Assembly: GCA_023455425.1 (NCBI GenBank)
Contig: JAEYCM010000022.1
Span: 118,030-182,029 of the forward strand
From: Bacillota bacterium
GTDB lineage: Bacteria > Bacillota > Clostridia > Christensenellales > CAG-138
Reading direction: 5' to 3'
Length of the DNA: 64,000 bases
The translations under genes and the position numbers were made by a program. Under the pieces are notes generated by a model. That model had not been told where the DNA came from. It did not search any database and saw nothing but the letters and a program-made list of their open reading frames with translations. The stretch's first letter is position 1, and each line of letters begins with the position of its first letter. Positions 51,809 to 59,690 of this stretch are shown here, one piece after another.

Positions 51809-52768
51809 GTGCGTTTTATTGCCTGGTTCAACGAGATTCCCGATCAGGAGCTTGCGCAGAAGGCAGGCGGAAAGGGCGCGAGCCTCTGCCGCATGCACAG
51901 GAACGGCTACCCTGTCCCCGAGGGCTTTATTGTCTGCTCCGAGATGTTCGACGCTTTTCTTGAAGAAAGCGGCCTCAAACCCAGGATTATGGAACTGATC
52001 GGGCAGATCGACTGCGACGATCAACAGAGCCTGTGCGATCTTTCCCAGCAAATTCGCGATATGATCGTAGCTACGCCCATGCCCGATAACCTGACAAAAC
52101 TTCTGGCCGGCCATTACCGCGCGCTTGGCGATTGCCCGCCCGTTGCCGTGCGCTCAAGCGGAACGGCCGAGGATTTATTGGACGCCAGCTTTGCCGGACA
52201 GCAGGAGACCTATCTGTATGTCATCGGCGAGAAAGAAGTCATCCATTATGTCAAGGAATGCTGGGCGTCCCTGTACAATGACCGGGCAATTTTCTACCGC
52301 CGCTGCAAGCAATTTGAAGAGGATGCCATCTCTATTGCGGTGGTCGTGCAGCGCATGGTCAACGCAGACAAGGCGGGCGTCATCTTTTCGGCAAATCCCA
52401 TTACGAACGACAGGAACAGCGTGATGATCGAGGCTGCGTGGGGCCTGGGCGAAGGCGTGGTGCAGGGCATCGTCACGCCCGACAACTATGTCATCGTCAA
52501 GGGTACCTATGATATCGCCACGGAGTATATCTCTGAAAAGGAAATCATGGTGGTGCGCCTTTGCGAACGGGGCGGAGTGAAAGAGGTGGAGGTACCGGAG
52601 AATATGCGCTGCGCGCCGGTATTAAGCGAAAGGGAGCGCAGAGCGCTCGTAGATATGGCCGTAAACGTAGAAAACTTTTATCAACTTCCGCAGGATCTGG
52701 AATGGGCAATTGAAGGCGATAAACTCTATCTGCTGCAATCCCGTCCCATCACTACGGTGAAAGGTTAG
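51809..52768 (+). CDS. PEP-synthase-like ATP-grasp subunit
   Basis: A 319-residue PPDK N-terminal/ATP-grasp protein. It starts WFNEIPDQELAQKAGGKGAS. The phosphate-binding segment is VAVRSSGTAEDLLDASFAGQ, FSANPITNDRNSVMIEAAWG binds ATP, and it ends with LLQSRPITT. It would phosphorylate His522 of the preceding subunit. The likely start is GTG 51809, with TGAGGTG upstream; the frame from 51740 lacks a ribosome site. It stops where full-length PEP synthase would continue into the His domain, confirming a split gene rather than a truncation. Confidence 0.9.
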   Translation: MRFIAWFNEIPDQELAQKAGGKGASLCRMHRNGYPVPEGFIVCSEMFDAFLEESGLKPRIMELIGQIDCDDQQSLCDLSQQIRDMIVATPMPDNLTKLLAGHYRALGDCPPVAVRSSGTAEDLLDASFAGQQETYLYVIGEKEVIHYVKECWASLYNDRAIFYRRCKQFEEDAISIAVVVQRMVNADKAGVIFSANPITNDRNSVMIEAAWGLGEGVVQGIVTPDNYVIVKGTYDIATEYISEKEIMVVRLCERGGVKEVEVPENMRCAPVLSERERRALVDMAVNVENFYQLPQDLEWAIEGDKLYLLQSRPITTVKG

Positions 52769-52777
52769 GAAACGGGT

Positions 52778-53635
52778 ATGCAACAAATTACAAAGAACGT
52801 ATACGCGGAAACCAACATCCGCGGGTGCAATCCCGGGATCGTATTTACCGCTGAAGGCGCCGTGTTTATCGATACCGCACAGTGGATCACCAATTTACTT
52901 GAGATGATCCGCTTTGCGAAGGAGCGGGGGCCTATCCGCTACCTGATCAACACGGAGTCGCATATCGATCATATTTTCGGCAACCACTGGTTTGTAAACG
53001 AGTGCCCCGTAATCGGCCATGAGAAGCTGAAGGATACGTTTTGGAAGATACCCGCGGCTTTTAACAAGACCACGTATGACTACATGGTGGATGTCATACG
53101 AAGGCAGGACCCGGACGCGCTGGCGCTGATGCCCAAGGAAGAGGACTATATTCAAAACCCGCCCTCCATCACGTTTGGCGACCGCATGACGATCCGGCTG
53201 GGGGAGCATACCTTCAAGCTCTTCTATACGCCGGGCCATTCGGATGCCAACATCAGCGTATTTATACCCGAAGAGCGGGTCGTATTTGTGGGCGACACCG
53301 TATTTGCGGATTGCCAGATTTGGCTGCATACCGTAGAACCCGATGCGCTGTTCCGTACGCTGGATTTCATTAATTCTTTGGACGTGGATTATATCGTGCC
53401 CGGCCACGGGCCGGTGGTGGGCAAGGAATGCATCTTCGAACAGAAGCAGTTTCTTTACGATTGGTTTTCCGCGGTATCCGGCGGCATCCGCCGCGGATGG
53501 AGCAAGGAGGAGTGCGTTGCGCGCATCAGCTTTGCGGACCGCTGCCCGGTGGATATCGGTCAGCCGGAAGAGATGAATTATATCCAGACCTGCAACGTAC
53601 GGGTCGTATACGACTACCTGACCAGGAAACAGTAA
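52778..53635 (+). CDS. Metallo-beta-lactamase-fold hydrolase with altered metal motif
   Basis: A 285-residue MBL-fold protein. The core motif reads TESHIDH where HxHxDH is usual, so the first metal His is Glu. The remaining ligands look intact: TPGHSDAN (His), VGDTVFADC (Asp) and VPGHGPV (His). The fold hydrolyses thioesters, lactones or phosphodiesters; some relatives with a carboxylate in this motif bind iron. It starts 10 bases after the ATP-grasp gene, in the same operon as the split dikinase. Confidence 0.85.
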   Translation: MQQITKNVYAETNIRGCNPGIVFTAEGAVFIDTAQWITNLLEMIRFAKERGPIRYLINTESHIDHIFGNHWFVNECPVIGHEKLKDTFWKIPAAFNKTTYDYMVDVIRRQDPDALALMPKEEDYIQNPPSITFGDRMTIRLGEHTFKLFYTPGHSDANISVFIPEERVVFVGDTVFADCQIWLHTVEPDALFRTLDFINSLDVDYIVPGHGPVVGKECIFEQKQFLYDWFSAVSGGIRRGWSKEECVARISFADRCPVDIGQPEEMNYIQTCNVRVVYDYLTRKQ

Positions 53636-53647
53636 GGGGGCGGGAGC

Positions 53648-54595
53648 ATGCTGCAGCAGGATATTCAAATTGGAATAGTGGGTACCGGCATGATTGGCGC
53701 AAGCCTTGCCGCCCTGTTTACAGGCAACGGCTACCGCGTCAGCATGTACGCCGTCAACGGGCAGGAACAGGAACGGTGCCTGACTAGATATCGGGACATC
53801 TTTTCGGACCTTGTCAAAGAAGGCCTGGTAACGCCCCGGCAGGCCGAACGTTGTGAAAAGAAGCTGAACATCGCGCTTTGCTATGACGCGCTTTCGGATG
53901 CTGATTTGGTCTATGAGTGCGTGGTGGAACGCGCCGAAATCAAGTGGGCGGTTTATCGGGAACTGGAACAACACTGTAAATCCGTGCGCGCCATCGCGTC
54001 GAGCACATCCGCCATGCCGGTGGAACGCCTTGCCGAGGGCCTGACGGTTTATAAAGACCGGTTCCTTGTGGCGCACCCGTGGAACCCGCCGCACATGGTG
54101 CCCTGCGTGGAGGTGGTACCCGGATCCGAAACTTCTGAGGAAGCGCTTCAGTTCCTGCTCGACGTGCTCCGGTCCGTGGGGCGCGCCCCCGTAGTCCTGA
54201 GAAAAAGCGCGCCGGGATTTGTCGCCAACCGGCTCCAGCATGCCTTGTACCGGGAGGCGGTATACATGGTGGAGCAGGGGATCGCTTCGCCCCAGGATAT
54301 TGATCTTTCCATGCGCACCAGCTTTATCCCGCGCTACACGTCGATCGGGATATTTGAGCATTTTGATTACGCGGGCCTCGACATGATTGAAAGCATACAG
54401 GAATCGCTGCTGGAAAGCCTCTGCAGCGACGGCCGGCCGCAAGAGCTGGTTGTAAACCATGTCAGGTCCAACGATCTTGGCGCGAAGACGGGCCGTGGCG
54501 TGCTTGACTGGACGAATGTGGATATGGACGCGTTTCGTAAGCGCGCGGCGAAACCCTACCTGCATTTCTTTGATTGGAAATTGCCCGAGGATTGA
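53648..54595 (+). CDS. 3-hydroxyacyl-CoA dehydrogenase family protein
   Basis: A 315-residue NAD-dependent dehydrogenase. The Rossmann motif is IGIVGTGMIGASLAALFTGNGY. The catalytic His segment is VAHPWNPPHMVPCVEVVPG, and KSAPGFVANRLQHALYREA is typical of the 3-hydroxybutyryl-CoA, L-gulonate and carnitine dehydrogenase group. The N-P-P-H pattern and the short C-terminal domain suit a free hydroxy-acid substrate as well as a CoA ester. It starts 13 bases after the MBL gene, following GGGAG. Confidence 0.88.
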   Translation: MLQQDIQIGIVGTGMIGASLAALFTGNGYRVSMYAVNGQEQERCLTRYRDIFSDLVKEGLVTPRQAERCEKKLNIALCYDALSDADLVYECVVERAEIKWAVYRELEQHCKSVRAIASSTSAMPVERLAEGLTVYKDRFLVAHPWNPPHMVPCVEVVPGSETSEEALQFLLDVLRSVGRAPVVLRKSAPGFVANRLQHALYREAVYMVEQGIASPQDIDLSMRTSFIPRYTSIGIFEHFDYAGLDMIESIQESLLESLCSDGRPQELVVNHVRSNDLGAKTGRGVLDWTNVDMDAFRKRAAKPYLHFFDWKLPED

Positions 54596-54780
54596 TTGGT
54601 ATCCGGCTGTCTGGTATGAGGCAGCCCGCCGCCCTTCTATAGCCCTGCTTCCACGACGCTTTTTTACAAGAGCATCGACTTCTTTGGCGCGCCAAGAAAA
54701 GGCGCGTTGATATCCTATGCGAAAGGAGGGTAGCGGTCACACGATTATCCTGTCAAATATGAATTATTATGGAGGATTGT
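54596..54780. other. Gap with small hairpins before the DUF1097 gene
   Basis: GGCTGTC...GGCAGCC at about 54606-54627 and GGCGCGCC...GGCGCG at about 54684-54706 can form hairpins; the first may weakly terminate the preceding operon. No gene is seen. Confidence 0.35.
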
Positions 54781-55305
54781 ATGACGACGAAGAAGCTGAT
54801 CGTATACGCCGTTCTGACGGCGGTGCTCGCGGGGGTTGTGACACTCTTGACCTGGCAATTGAACGGCTGGCCGATTGCGGTTGGAAAACCGCTTACCTAT
54901 CTCTCCTTCATTTCCTGGGCGTGCTATTTTCTGTTTGGCGCCAATCCCAAGGCGGCGGTCCGGGCGTTTACCTCCATTATCGCGGGCATCGTGGCGGCGA
55001 TTTTGATGTTCGTGCTTTCCATTGCCTTTGGCTTTACCCCCTGGTGGGCGGTGCCGCTGGCGGTCGTAATCATGGTCATCCCCATGATGCTGTGCGAACG
55101 GGTGAAGCCCTTTAACAATGTGGCCGCAGTATTTGTGGGGACGGGTATGTATTTCTCGCTTTCCGCCGCCGGCGCTTTCCCGGATTTTACGGTGGGCACC
55201 TACTGCATGGTAGGTTTGGCGGAACTTTTATACGTACTGGTCGGTTTTGTGGCAGGCTATTTTACCATCGTTTTTCATGGATGGGTATCCAAGTCCAAGA
55301 TTTAA
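54781..55305 (+). CDS. DUF1097 family inner-membrane protein
   Basis: A 174-residue protein with about five membrane helices. WACYFLFGANPKAAVRAFTS and VFVGTGMYFSLS resemble the DUF1097 (YcdZ) family, whose function is unknown; some members neighbour carbohydrate or aromatic catabolic genes. The start at 54781 is chosen for GGAGG 6 bases upstream; a start at 54769 is possible but lacks a site. In this cluster it could be a small transport or permease component, which is an inference. Confidence 0.7.
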   Translation: MTTKKLIVYAVLTAVLAGVVTLLTWQLNGWPIAVGKPLTYLSFISWACYFLFGANPKAAVRAFTSIIAGIVAAILMFVLSIAFGFTPWWAVPLAVVIMVIPMMLCERVKPFNNVAAVFVGTGMYFSLSAAGAFPDFTVGTYCMVGLAELLYVLVGFVAGYFTIVFHGWVSKSKI

Positions 55306-55315
55306 AAAGAGGCTG

Positions 55316-55346
55316 TGCGGCGGCGCGCGGGGAATGCGCCGCCGCA
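55316..55346. terminator. G+C-rich hairpin after the DUF1097 gene
   Basis: The stem TGCGGCGGCGC / GCGCCGCCGCA is perfect over 11 bp. It is followed by A rather than T on the + strand, so classic termination is uncertain. Confidence 0.45.
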
Positions 55347-55393
55347 AAAATACGGAACCGTAAATTATTGTCAGCGCAGGCGTGCCATTGTTC

Positions 55394-55422
55394 TTGTAGC
55401 TTACTGTAAAATATGCTAAAAT
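55394..55422 (+). promoter_or_regulatory. Predicted promoter of the gntR gene
   Basis: TTGTAG at 55394-55399, a 17-base spacer and TAAAAT at 55417-55422. TGATTAGATAAT overlapping the -10 end is a weak, imperfect version of the cluster palindrome. Confidence 0.5.
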
Positions 55423-55445
55423 GATTAGATAATTGGGTAGATTGT

Positions 55446-56129
55446 ATGAGGGATGCGGCCTTGAACCAGCAGGAAGACGTACTCGGAACAGAGCGGATCA
55501 AAAAGACGGTTCTGAGTGAACATGTCAAGGGGATTCTCATTGAGAATATCCTGAGCGGAAAATACAAACCGGGCGATCGCCTTGTGGAAAGCACGCTCGC
55601 GCATACCTTCGGAGTCAGCCAATCCCCTGTCCGGGAGGCAATCAAAAGCCTTTCGGAAATGGGGCTTGTTACGGTAGAACCCTATAAGGGCACGACGATC
55701 CGGCAAATTACCGACCGGGATATCTGGGAGGTGTTTACCGTTCGGGCAGCGCTCGAGTCTATGGCCGCGGGCCTTGCCGCCAAAAGGGCGACGCCTGAAG
55801 ACGTCGCGCATCTTGAGGAGATCCTCCAGCGCATGATCAACACCGCCATGGACAATGACGCGGTGAGCCGTATGCGCATCAACGATGAGTTCCACGACCT
55901 CATCATGGAGATTGCCGATCATCAGTACATGATCAAACTGTCCAAAAATCTTCGTTTTGCAAGCTGGTCGCACCTCAAAGGCAGCTATTACGTCACCGAT
56001 CCCATGCATATCGCCATTCGCCATCAGAAAATTGTGGATGCCATCCGGGACCACGATTCGGCAAGGGCCGAAAAGCTGATGCGCGAGCATATTGAAGAGA
56101 ACATTCCCGATCTGAGTCTTGAAGAGTAA
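55446..56129 (+). CDS. FCD-domain GntR-family transcriptional regulator
   Basis: A 227-residue regulator. The winged helix-turn-helix (about 25-85) shows YKPGDRLVESTLAHTFGVSQ and SPVREAIKSLSEMGLV. The all-helical FCD effector domain keeps metal-binding positions in NDEFHDLIMEIADH and HIAIRHQKIVDAI. FCD regulators respond to small carboxylates or sugar acids. Palindromes of GntR type flank this gene's cluster, so it is the probable cluster repressor. ATG 55446 has a poor ribosome site; TTG 55461 with GAGGG upstream is an alternative start. Confidence 0.92.
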   Translation: MRDAALNQQEDVLGTERIKKTVLSEHVKGILIENILSGKYKPGDRLVESTLAHTFGVSQSPVREAIKSLSEMGLVTVEPYKGTTIRQITDRDIWEVFTVRAALESMAAGLAAKRATPEDVAHLEEILQRMINTAMDNDAVSRMRINDEFHDLIMEIADHQYMIKLSKNLRFASWSHLKGSYYVTDPMHIAIRHQKIVDAIRDHDSARAEKLMREHIEENIPDLSLEE

Positions 56130-56157
56130 ATAGTATTTTTTCGCCGGTTGGAACTGC

Positions 56158-56185
56158 TTGACAGCCGGTCGATGTATGTTATACT
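56158..56185 (+). promoter_or_regulatory. Strong predicted promoter of the cupin operon
   Basis: TTGACA at 56158-56163, a 16-base spacer and TATACT at 56180-56185, followed 10 bases later by the ATAATCGATTAT palindrome. Confidence 0.78.
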
Positions 56186-56195
56186 TATATCATAA

Positions 56196-56207
56196 ATAAT
56201 CGATTAT
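56196..56207. promoter_or_regulatory. GntR-type operator palindrome (ATAATCGATTAT)
   Basis: An exact repeat of the palindrome at 44209-44220, again just past a TTGACA/TATACT promoter. Flanking bases extend the match to AATAATCGATTATC. Confidence 0.72.
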
Positions 56208-56253
56208 CGAAATTATCTGATATTTTCCTCTTCACATCAATCTGGAGGATCGT

Positions 56254-56649
56254 ATGAAAACAATACATGAAAGCGAAGTCCCCGAAAAGGCTGTTCCCGG
56301 CAGATTCCTGCGTTGGATTGTGGATGAGAAGGACGGGTTGCCGTCCGAACTTTGTTCCTGTTGCGTCATGCGGGTGCTGCCGGGGCAGACGGTGCAGCCG
56401 GCGCATTGCCATCCGGATGGCGAAGAATTGATCTATATCATATCCGGTGAAGGCAAGGTCAACGTAGACGGTGAAATCGCCCCCGTACGGGCGGGGAACG
56501 CCGTGCTGTTCGAGCGGGGGTCCATCCATATGGTACGGAATTCGGGCAGTACGGAAATGAAGGTCATTTGCTTCTTTGCCCCTGCCACCACCTTGGGGGC
56601 GTATGAATTTCATCCCGAAGTCTCCTTTGACGGAGGCGCGCCATGCTGA
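56254..56649 (+). CDS. Cupin-domain protein
   Basis: A 131-residue single cupin. Motif 1 is PAHCHPDGEELIYIISGEG with the metal-binding His-x-His and Glu; motif 2 is GSIHMVRNSG with the third His. It is a candidate sugar isomerase, lyase or dioxygenase-type enzyme; the reaction is unassigned. ATG 56254 follows TGGAGGATC. It is the first gene of the operator-controlled operon and overlaps the next gene by 7 bases. Confidence 0.88.
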   Translation: MKTIHESEVPEKAVPGRFLRWIVDEKDGLPSELCSCCVMRVLPGQTVQPAHCHPDGEELIYIISGEGKVNVDGEIAPVRAGNAVLFERGSIHMVRNSGSTEMKVICFFAPATTLGAYEFHPEVSFDGGAPC

Positions 56650-57671
56650 AAAACAATCCGATCCGCGGTTTTTCCATAGATCCTGAAGCGTTGCGCTTCG
56701 TGGGAGAACATCTTCAGCGGCCCGAATGCATTCTGGCCGAACCCGACGGCAGCCTTTGGAGTGCGGACGCCCGCGGCGGCGTGGTGCACATCCGTCCGGA
56801 CGACACGCAGAAAGTCATTACGCAGAAGCATGTAGCCGGCATCGATTTGACCTCGCCCGACGTCAACCGCTTCTTTGAGGGCACGCTCCCCAACGGTCTG
56901 GCGTTCGCAAAGGACGGCGATCTCTTCATTTCCAATTTCGGCACCGACTGCCTGGAGCGTATGAAGCGCACCGGCGAAACGGAAGTCATGTTCGATACTA
57001 TTGACGGAAAACCCATCGGCAAGGTAAATTTCGTTCTGCGGGATTCAAAAGACAGGCTGTGGATCACAATCACCACCATGAAAAAGAACTGGATCGACGC
57101 GCTTGTGCCGGACCTCGCGGATGGGTACATTGCCCGGTATGATGAGACTGGCATCCATATTGTGGCGGATGGGCTGCATTTTACAAACGAGGTGCGTTTT
57201 GACGCGAACGAAGAGTACCTGTATGTGGTGGAAACGACAGGGGGACGCGTGCTGCGCTTCCGCTGCGATGAGAAAGGCGAACTTTCGGGGCGGGAAATCT
57301 TTGGCCCGACGCATATGGGGCAGGGCGCGTATCCCGACGGCATCGCGTTTGACAGTTACGGCAACCTGTGGGGCACCATGGTCTATTCCGACAAGCTCTT
57401 TGTCATCACTCCTGACGGGGAGATGATTATTTTGCTCGACGAGGGCGATCATGCGCTGGTCCAGGCCCTTGACGACGCGTTCTATCACCGCTGTGTCACC
57501 AATGAAATCCTCTTCAAAACCGGCCGCGGTGTTGCGCCCTGGATGGCCAGCGTCACATTCGGCGGGCCGGATCTCCAAAACGTATATATCGGCTCCCTGC
57601 GCGCTTCAAACATTCCGTGGTTTCGTTCGCCTGTACCGGGCCTGCCGATGGTGCATTGGAATCAACGCTGA
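56643..57671 (+). CDS. SMP-30/gluconolactonase-like protein
   Basis: A 342-residue six-bladed beta-propeller. GSLWSADARGGVVHI, NGLAFAKDGDLFISNFGTD, LHFTNEVRFDANEEYLYVVE and YPDGIAFDSYGNLWGTMVY are typical metal-ligand blades of the SMP-30/LRE family, which opens sugar lactones. It is longer than the usual roughly 300 residues. A lactonase fits a pathway that oxidises a cyclic sugar with the dehydrogenase encoded next. Confidence 0.87.
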   Translation: MLKNNPIRGFSIDPEALRFVGEHLQRPECILAEPDGSLWSADARGGVVHIRPDDTQKVITQKHVAGIDLTSPDVNRFFEGTLPNGLAFAKDGDLFISNFGTDCLERMKRTGETEVMFDTIDGKPIGKVNFVLRDSKDRLWITITTMKKNWIDALVPDLADGYIARYDETGIHIVADGLHFTNEVRFDANEEYLYVVETTGGRVLRFRCDEKGELSGREIFGPTHMGQGAYPDGIAFDSYGNLWGTMVYSDKLFVITPDGEMIILLDEGDHALVQALDDAFYHRCVTNEILFKTGRGVAPWMASVTFGGPDLQNVYIGSLRASNIPWFRSPVPGLPMVHWNQR

Positions 57672-57685
57672 AAAGAGGATCGAAT

Positions 57686-58765
57686 ATGCCTGAGCAGATG
57701 TATGCATTGTGCCTTGACGCGCCCAACGACCTAAAGTATGTGCAAATTGAAAAACCGGCTCCGGCCTTGTATGAGGTGCTGTGCCGGATCGAGTCCGTCT
57801 CCATCTGCGGTACGGACCCGCATATTATCAACGGCGATTTTCCAGGTTTCTGGCCGCAGTCCTTCCCGCTCATTCCCGGGCACGAGTGGGCGGGCGTCGT
57901 CGTGGAGCTGGGCGAAAAGGCCGAAAATTTCGGCTGGAAAATCGGCGACCGCGTCTGCGGCATCGCGAACCTGGGGTGCGGCCACTGCAAAAACTGCATG
58001 GAAGGCAGGTTCACAATCTGCCTCAATTACGGCAAGCAGGCGGTCCACAAAATGTATGGCCACATCACGCAGGGCGCATACGCGCAGTACATGGCCGTCA
58101 ATATCCGTTCCATTGCAAAAATTCCCGATGATATGAACTTTGATATTGCCGCCTGTATGGACCCGCTGAGCATTGCGCTGCATGTGGTGATGCACAGCCG
58201 GATTGAGCCGGGCGATTCTGTGCTGGTCATGGGTGCGGGCGCGCAGGGGCTGATGTCCATACTCTGCGCCAGAAGCATGGGCGCGGGCGTTATCCTGTGC
58301 GCAGGCAGCGGCGAACGCCTGCGAGAAGCCGAGCGTCTGGGCGCTATCCCCATCGATTATAAAACCGAAAACGTGGTGGAACGCGTCATGCAGCTTACCG
58401 GAGGGCTGGGCGCCAAACGCATCATGGAATGCTCCGGCACGGCGGAGGGGGTCCGCAACGCCTGTTTTTCTGCGGCGAGGGGCGGCGTCATCTCGGCGGT
58501 TGGCTTCCCCAAGGAGGATGTTCCCATCCCGGTAAAACGCCTGGTTCTTGATGAGATCGAGTTTGTGGGCAACCGGGCCAATCCCAATACGCTCGAAAAG
58601 GCGATTACGATCGCCTACCGGTACCGGGAGGAACTGCAGCGTTTTATCACCGACACCTATCCGCTTTCCCAATATCGGGAGGCGTTCAAAAAGTTTACAG
58701 GCAGGCAGGAAGGCACGCTGAAAATTGTATTAAAACCGCAGCAGCAGACAGGAGGCGCAATTTGA
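57686..58765 (+). CDS. Zinc-dependent alcohol/sugar dehydrogenase (MDR family)
   Basis: A 359-residue enzyme. The catalytic zinc site is SICGTDPHIINGDFPG and IPGHEWAGVV, the structural zinc site is CGHCKNCMEGRFTIC, and the cofactor motif is VLVMGAGAQGLMSILCARSMG. ATG 57686 follows AGAGGATC; the frame from 57617 runs inside the previous gene. Next to an SMP-30 lactonase, it could oxidise a sugar to its lactone, or a polyol to a ketose. Confidence 0.92.
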   Translation: MPEQMYALCLDAPNDLKYVQIEKPAPALYEVLCRIESVSICGTDPHIINGDFPGFWPQSFPLIPGHEWAGVVVELGEKAENFGWKIGDRVCGIANLGCGHCKNCMEGRFTICLNYGKQAVHKMYGHITQGAYAQYMAVNIRSIAKIPDDMNFDIAACMDPLSIALHVVMHSRIEPGDSVLVMGAGAQGLMSILCARSMGAGVILCAGSGERLREAERLGAIPIDYKTENVVERVMQLTGGLGAKRIMECSGTAEGVRNACFSAARGGVISAVGFPKEDVPIPVKRLVLDEIEFVGNRANPNTLEKAITIAYRYREELQRFITDTYPLSQYREAFKKFTGRQEGTLKIVLKPQQQTGGAI

Positions 58766-59661
58766 ACACTTTTTCTACTCAGATCAGCAGCGGCAAGGCT
58801 GTTGTCCGTATCGATGTTGTCAATGGCCCCGAACGGTCCCGTCTTGTGGAAGACGATACGTTTCTGAATTACCGTCTGGGTTCAGTGGACGTTTCCTTAG
58901 AGGTGACAAAACTCGTATCGGATATCCTGTGGGACCTTGGAACAGCGGAAAAAACCATCCGTTATATAAACGGACAGCTTCTCCTTACCGGTTTTTGGGA
59001 GGAAGGGGAGCTCAATAAGATCATGGTCAGCATGCTCGCCAATGAAATGGACCGATGCGGGCTGCATCCGTTTCATTCTTCGAGCGTAGTCTACCGGGGC
59101 AAAATGATCCTTCTGGTGGGCGGGGAGAACAACCATGGCAAATCCATGAGCCAGCTTGAAGGCTGCCGCCGCGGCGGGAAGATATTCTCTACCGAGACCA
59201 CCGTCACAGACGAAAATGGCCTTGCGCTGTACGGCTCCAAGAACCTGTATATCCGCAAGCGTGCCAAAGGAACGGAGCGCAGCGACCTGCCCGATCAGGA
59301 CCAGGGCGTAGTCAAATTCTTTGATAAAGAACCGGAAATGCAGATGTGCTACGAGCCATGCCATATCGATCTTGCCATCATGCCGGGTATCGACGGGCAC
59401 TTCGATACGCAGGTCACGCGCATGAACCAGTTTGAGGCCTCCTACCAGAGCTATCACTCGCTGATGAATTTCTTTGGACTGAATCAGCTCCTGTGCGGGG
59501 AGACCGGCCTTGCCATGCCCATTGTCGATAGCGATGAGCGTAGGCAGGCAAGGGCAAGATTCTGCGCGAAGTTTGCTTCCAGCATGCCTTACTATATGAT
59601 CCGCGCCAAGTCGCCGCAGATCGTGTTCGACGAAATCGATAACATTCTTGCCACGCTGTAA
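58762..59661 (+). CDS. HPr-kinase-like P-loop protein
   Basis: A 299-residue protein of unknown role. HPFHSSSVVYRGKMILLVGG followed by ENNHGKS (residues 120-128) forms a Walker A loop of the HPr kinase/PEP carboxykinase fold, where HPr kinase has GxSGxGKS. SVDVSLEVTK before it and the C-terminal region match no family known to me. The start is TTG 58762, overlapping the previous stop as TTGA, with AGGAGG 6 bases upstream. It may be a metabolite or protein kinase tied to the sugar pathway; this is an inference from the fold. Confidence 0.7.
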   Translation: MNTFSTQISSGKAVVRIDVVNGPERSRLVEDDTFLNYRLGSVDVSLEVTKLVSDILWDLGTAEKTIRYINGQLLLTGFWEEGELNKIMVSMLANEMDRCGLHPFHSSSVVYRGKMILLVGGENNHGKSMSQLEGCRRGGKIFSTETTVTDENGLALYGSKNLYIRKRAKGTERSDLPDQDQGVVKFFDKEPEMQMCYEPCHIDLAIMPGIDGHFDTQVTRMNQFEASYQSYHSLMNFFGLNQLLCGETGLAMPIVDSDERRQARARFCAKFASSMPYYMIRAKSPQIVFDEIDNILATL

Positions 59662-59690
59662 AGACACAGTGATGGAGAAAGCGTGAAGCG

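Noticed and set aside
52895..54565. A 556-codon open frame on the - strand opposite the MBL and dehydrogenase genes
   Set aside because: It is the antisense shadow of two well-supported genes with clear motifs. High third-position G+C keeps the opposite frame open, and its translation has no family motifs or ribosome site.
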